Positions 60,661 through 64,000 of a DNA stretch of 64,000 nucleotides are shown piece by piece. The first letter of the stretch is position 1. Each line of letters opens with the position of its first letter. Both the position numbers and the translations under genes were made by a program. Under the pieces are notes generated by a model. The model was given only the letters and a program-made list of their open reading frames with translations. It was not told the origin of the DNA and searched no databases. Origin of the DNA: Myrmaecium sp. VS I D KN 1 (lineage: Eukaryota; Ascomycota; Dothideomycetes; Valsariales; Valsariaceae); assembly GCA_019775845.1 (NCBI GenBank), contig JADQAV010000009.1, positions 62,001-126,000 of the forward strand. Direction: 5' to 3'.

Positions 60661-63150
60661 TCACGTCCGGCCAATCGCGCCTTGCGTGATGACGGCAGGC
60701 GAGCCGGCAACGACGACACCCGGTGCGACATTCTGCAGTTTCCAAGTCCAAGTCAGTTTTTCATCTTCATAACGGGGAAGGAAAAAGAAGCCGAATGCAC
60801 CGAGGGAAGGGAGAAAGAAAGGAAGAAAGAACTCACACTCGTCACCACACTACCCGCCTCAACGGTACTCCCCTTCCCAATGCGGACGCCAGGGAGGATG
60901 GTAGCGCCACCACCGACGAAAACGTCCTCCTCCAGGACGACATTCTGCGCGAGCTGGACGCCGCGGCTGCCGCGGCGATGGCGGAGGTCGTTGCTGACGG
61001 AGCCGCCGAGGATGCGGACGTGCGGGCCGAGCACGCAGCGGTCCCCGATCACGACGGGACACGGGTCGAGGAAGGTGCAGCCGGGCCCGATGGCGACCTC
61101 GTCCCCGAGGTGCACGTTGTACCCGTACGCGCACTCGAACGGACCCTCCACCTCGACCGCGCGGCCCAGGCTGCCCGACTGGCCCGGCGCCCAGGCCGCC
61201 TCGAGGATCGCCCGGAAGAGCCGCATCCGCTCCGGTCGGGAGACTCCCGCCAGCGGGTTCGTCGCCTGGTTGAACCGGGCCACGGCCGCTTGGCACTGCT
61301 CTCGCTCCTCGACGAGCTCGTCTGCGTAGGGCTGGTACAGCTCTCCGCTCAGCATCTTCTCCTTCTCGCTCTTGACGAGCGCGGCGGGCGGCGGTGGTGG
61401 CGGTGGTGGAGGCAGGGCGTGCGGTTGGAAGTCCATGGCGGACGTCGTGCTCGGGAGCGATGTGGGCGCTGCTGCGGTGGTCGAGGCTGCGCGACTGGTG
61501 CTATCGACGGTCCTGTAGCAGCATCCATGTCAGCATGACGAGGGGACGCGGAAGATGTCTCACGTTGGAGAGCGAAGTATCAGGACGACTTACGATAGGA
61601 TGGGATGGGAGTAAACGGGTGGAGCGGTCGCTCGTTTCGCCGAAGTAGGCGTCAGCGGTTCCACCGCATCTCTCGTCGAACCAGTCGCGTGGGCGGGCGC
61701 CACCGGGGTCTGCGCGTACGGCCTGCCGCTGGCTGGCTGCTGGCTCTCCGCTCGACCCGGTACATCTCCCCACGCGCCCGTCCAGGGGCTCCGACGGGCG
61801 TGGTCATCGGTTGCTTCGGCGATGGGCGGCAGCGACAGGGTGCCACCGACGGGGCGAGCAGCGGCATCCTTGGGCGTCTCGCGAGCTTGACTGGGTCCAG
61901 CGTCAGCAACCGCCATTCCTTCCCGAAGCGTGAGGAGCGTTTACCTTTGCGGCCGAACGGTCCGATCGGCAGATCCATCCTTGGACTGCAACAGTACCGG
62001 TCCCTTGCTGCTGGGGGTTCCGGGCCAGGGGCCCCGGGGCTTGTAACCCCCGCACAGGAACCCACCACGCGTACAGTTGGCACCTGGCGGTCGGGGTTAG
62101 CACACTCTTCCGTTACGGGATGTGATTGGGTCAGCAGGGAGCAGTCCGTCTTACATTCGGGAAAGAGTTCATCGCACTTTTTCTTCCGCGCCCGGCAGGT
62201 GACGCAGCCGGTCTTGACGCGTTTGGAGAATTGCTGAGGGAAACGGTTTAGCCGCGGAGGGTTTCGTGAGGATGCACATGAGCTCGAAGGCTCTTGGGCT
62301 AACTTACCCTCTTTCGCTTCTTGGGTTCTCCCTGTCCGCCCACGCGAGCGATGTCGTGTCCGTTGGATTGCTCGACCGAGTTCAACGTCGACTGGCTCAT
62401 CGAAACATCACCGTCATCGTCTGGCGTGCGACGCTTGGACGAGGCTTCCGGGCTCGTGCTCATGCTCTCGCTGGAGCTATGTGTTGCGGCTCTCTGGTGA
62501 GCGTGTGGTGTGTCGTCGTGATTCATGATGTCTCTTCCCCACCGGTGGACCTGGATGCCCTCTGGGCTCGAAGGGTTCAGAGATGATTCCATATGATCCC
62601 GGTCCGCTTGTGACGCCGGCGTAGGTCTTTCGCTTTGATTCATAATGTCTCTTCCCCATCCCTGAGCCCGATTCTCCTCCTTGAACGGCGGAGAAGTCGG
62701 ATCCACGGGCGAAGTGGAATTGGCTTTGATCGTCGGAGATGTGGACGGCGTGTGGACTTTGCTGATGTCGGCTTTCTCCTCTGTGTGCACGCCGTACGCC
62801 TTTCGGTCGGCGGTCGCCATCTTCTGCTCGCCGAATCCATTGGTGGCGATCGGAGGTTTGCTGTCGACGGGCGGCGTGGCATTGGCGATATCGTTGCAAA
62901 GATGATGAGGAGGAGGAGGGGGAGGATGGAGATGATGGCTTTCGTGTAGGGACTGGAACTGGAATTTTCGATCGTTGTCCCCTTCCGAGCCTTCCCACGA
63001 GTTCGGCGGGCTTTGCTCGGTCATCACGCGCGGCCTCTGCTGCGGAGTGCGGTCGTTGACGGGCGTGAATCCAAAAGAGGCCGGCTCGGTGAGCCTTTGA
63101 CCGTAGTCCACCCCGACCCTCACAGGTTCTCGCACAACAGCGGCCGACAT
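60661..63150 (-). CDS. Zn2Cys6 regulator fused to sugar O-acetyltransferase-like domain
   Basis: Exons 63150-62308, 62233-62155, 62083-61945, 61890-61594, 61512-60837 and 60732-60661; introns 54-104 nt; 2106 nt, 701 residues, all phases closed. Residues 1-281 are disordered and Pro/Ser/His-rich, ending in basic PKKRKR. The binuclear zinc cluster is complete: Cys291, 294, 301, 308, 311 and 318, spacing C2C6C6C2C6C, assembled from two exons. A linker leads to a Mac-type (maltose acetyltransferase N-terminal) segment at about 500-560 (SEKEKMLSGELYQPYADEL) and hexapeptide left-handed beta-helix repeats to the end (IGPGCTF, VFVGGGATILPGV). Fusions of this design are known in other filamentous fungi. 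The start at 63150 (MSAAVVREP) is preferred over 63351. Confidence 0.88.
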
Positions 63151-64000
63151 CGTCTGGTGCGGGCGGGATTCGTGTTCTTCCACGTAGGGGGAGCTTGCTC
63201 TGCGTCGACGTAGTAAAGTGGGAGTCCCGAGCGGTCGTTGTCGACTGTCGTTGTCCGTTGACCGGGTCCTGCTTCTTTCGTACAGCAACGGCACTAGCGG
63301 GATAATCTCAGCCTCGTCAGGGACACTTCCTAACGAGCGATGCCAACACACGGATAACCAATGAGAACAGCGTCCGGCACGAGAGATATATCGACTGGGG
63401 CTCGGGTACGCTTCTTCTACCGTTTTTCTTTTTCTTCGTTTCCGGCACAGTTCGCCCGTCGAAGCGTCCGTCCGTTAGCACGGTAAGGATGGACCTGCAG
63501 GGGGTAGGAGATCCGATTCGTGCGCTCTGACAGGCTGACCGGGTGAGGCGTAGCGCACACGGCGGAACCACGATTGGAAAAAACCTTTCAAGGGGAAGCG
63601 AGGCAGGAAAACGGAAGGTTCTGAACACGGGAGACGGGAGCAACCCGGTGGACTGACGGCAAAGTCTCTTTCTCTTTTCCTCCTTTTCTCTTTGACGAAG
63701 AAGCAGCCTTCCCCAGACTCGGTGGACGAAAGCGGTCGCGGTGGAGCGAGGCGGCCGGGACCAGCGCGGGTGGCTCGCCTATGCACGCAGCTGGAGCAGC
63801 CCGGTGGATCGAGCTCGAGCGGGCTCTTCGGAAGAGAGACCAGGGCAACCGGGGACCGGGCGGAATGGCAACGATGGCCGCGATGGCCGCTCGAGGACCG
63901 TAACTGTCTCTCTGCGCGTTCCGAGGAAGGAGGAGTCGAAGGGTGAAGGGGGAGCGATGGTCGAGTGAGCCCACGATGGAACCGGACGAGGGGCCGTCAG
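63151..64000. other. Upstream region of the Zn2Cys6 fusion gene
   Basis: The promoter and 5' UTR of the fusion gene. The same frame stays open up to 63351 but the extra residues look non-coding. No gene is visible on the plus strand before the window ends. Confidence 0.55.

Overview
This window is nuclear DNA of a filamentous ascomycete (Pezizomycotina). The genes have short introns (50-125 nt, GTAAGT/GTACGT-type donors, CTAAC/CTGAC branch sites), GC-rich codons, and fungal-type proteins such as a Zn2Cys6 regulator, Mediator Med5 and an NADP-type glutamate dehydrogenase. The class is not settled. Gene models were built by hand from reading frames, splice signals and recalled family sequences; in every multi-exon model the exon phases close exactly.

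Layout. 1-5.0 kb: 3' part of the ribonucleotide reductase large subunit gene and, converging on it, swc4 (SWR1/NuA4). 7.7-14.6 kb: a TmpA-like membrane flavo-oxidoreductase and a divergent adenylate-forming ligase about 3.4 kb away. 17-20 kb: a small basic protein and a short-chain dehydrogenase. 20.6-31.6 kb: sec23 (COPII coat), a Myb-like protein with lysine-rich repeat arrays, a p24 cargo receptor and hemB. 32-36 kb: two uncharacterised genes around a 39-bp tandem repeat. 36.6-43.2 kb: mitochondrial uL3, Mediator med5 and a conserved protein of unknown function. 46.6-50.9 kb: a seven-exon aldo-keto reductase and gdhA. 54-63 kb: a Thr-rich small protein, a PNGase A-type amidase, a DMT-family transporter, and a Zn2Cys6 regulator fused to a sugar O-acetyltransferase-like domain.

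Most genes are unrelated housekeeping functions with no visible cluster logic. Two secretory-pathway genes (sec23, p24) lie within 10 kb of each other. Intergenic gaps are long (often 2-3.4 kb), rich in simple repeats and TACCTA-type motifs. I found no tRNA, rRNA, CRISPR or recognisable transposon.

The most unusual item is the gene at 25.2-27.5 kb. Its product carries six tandem 9-residue units that copy the histone H3 tail around K9, K14 and K18, next to a Myb/SANT-like domain and a very acidic tail.
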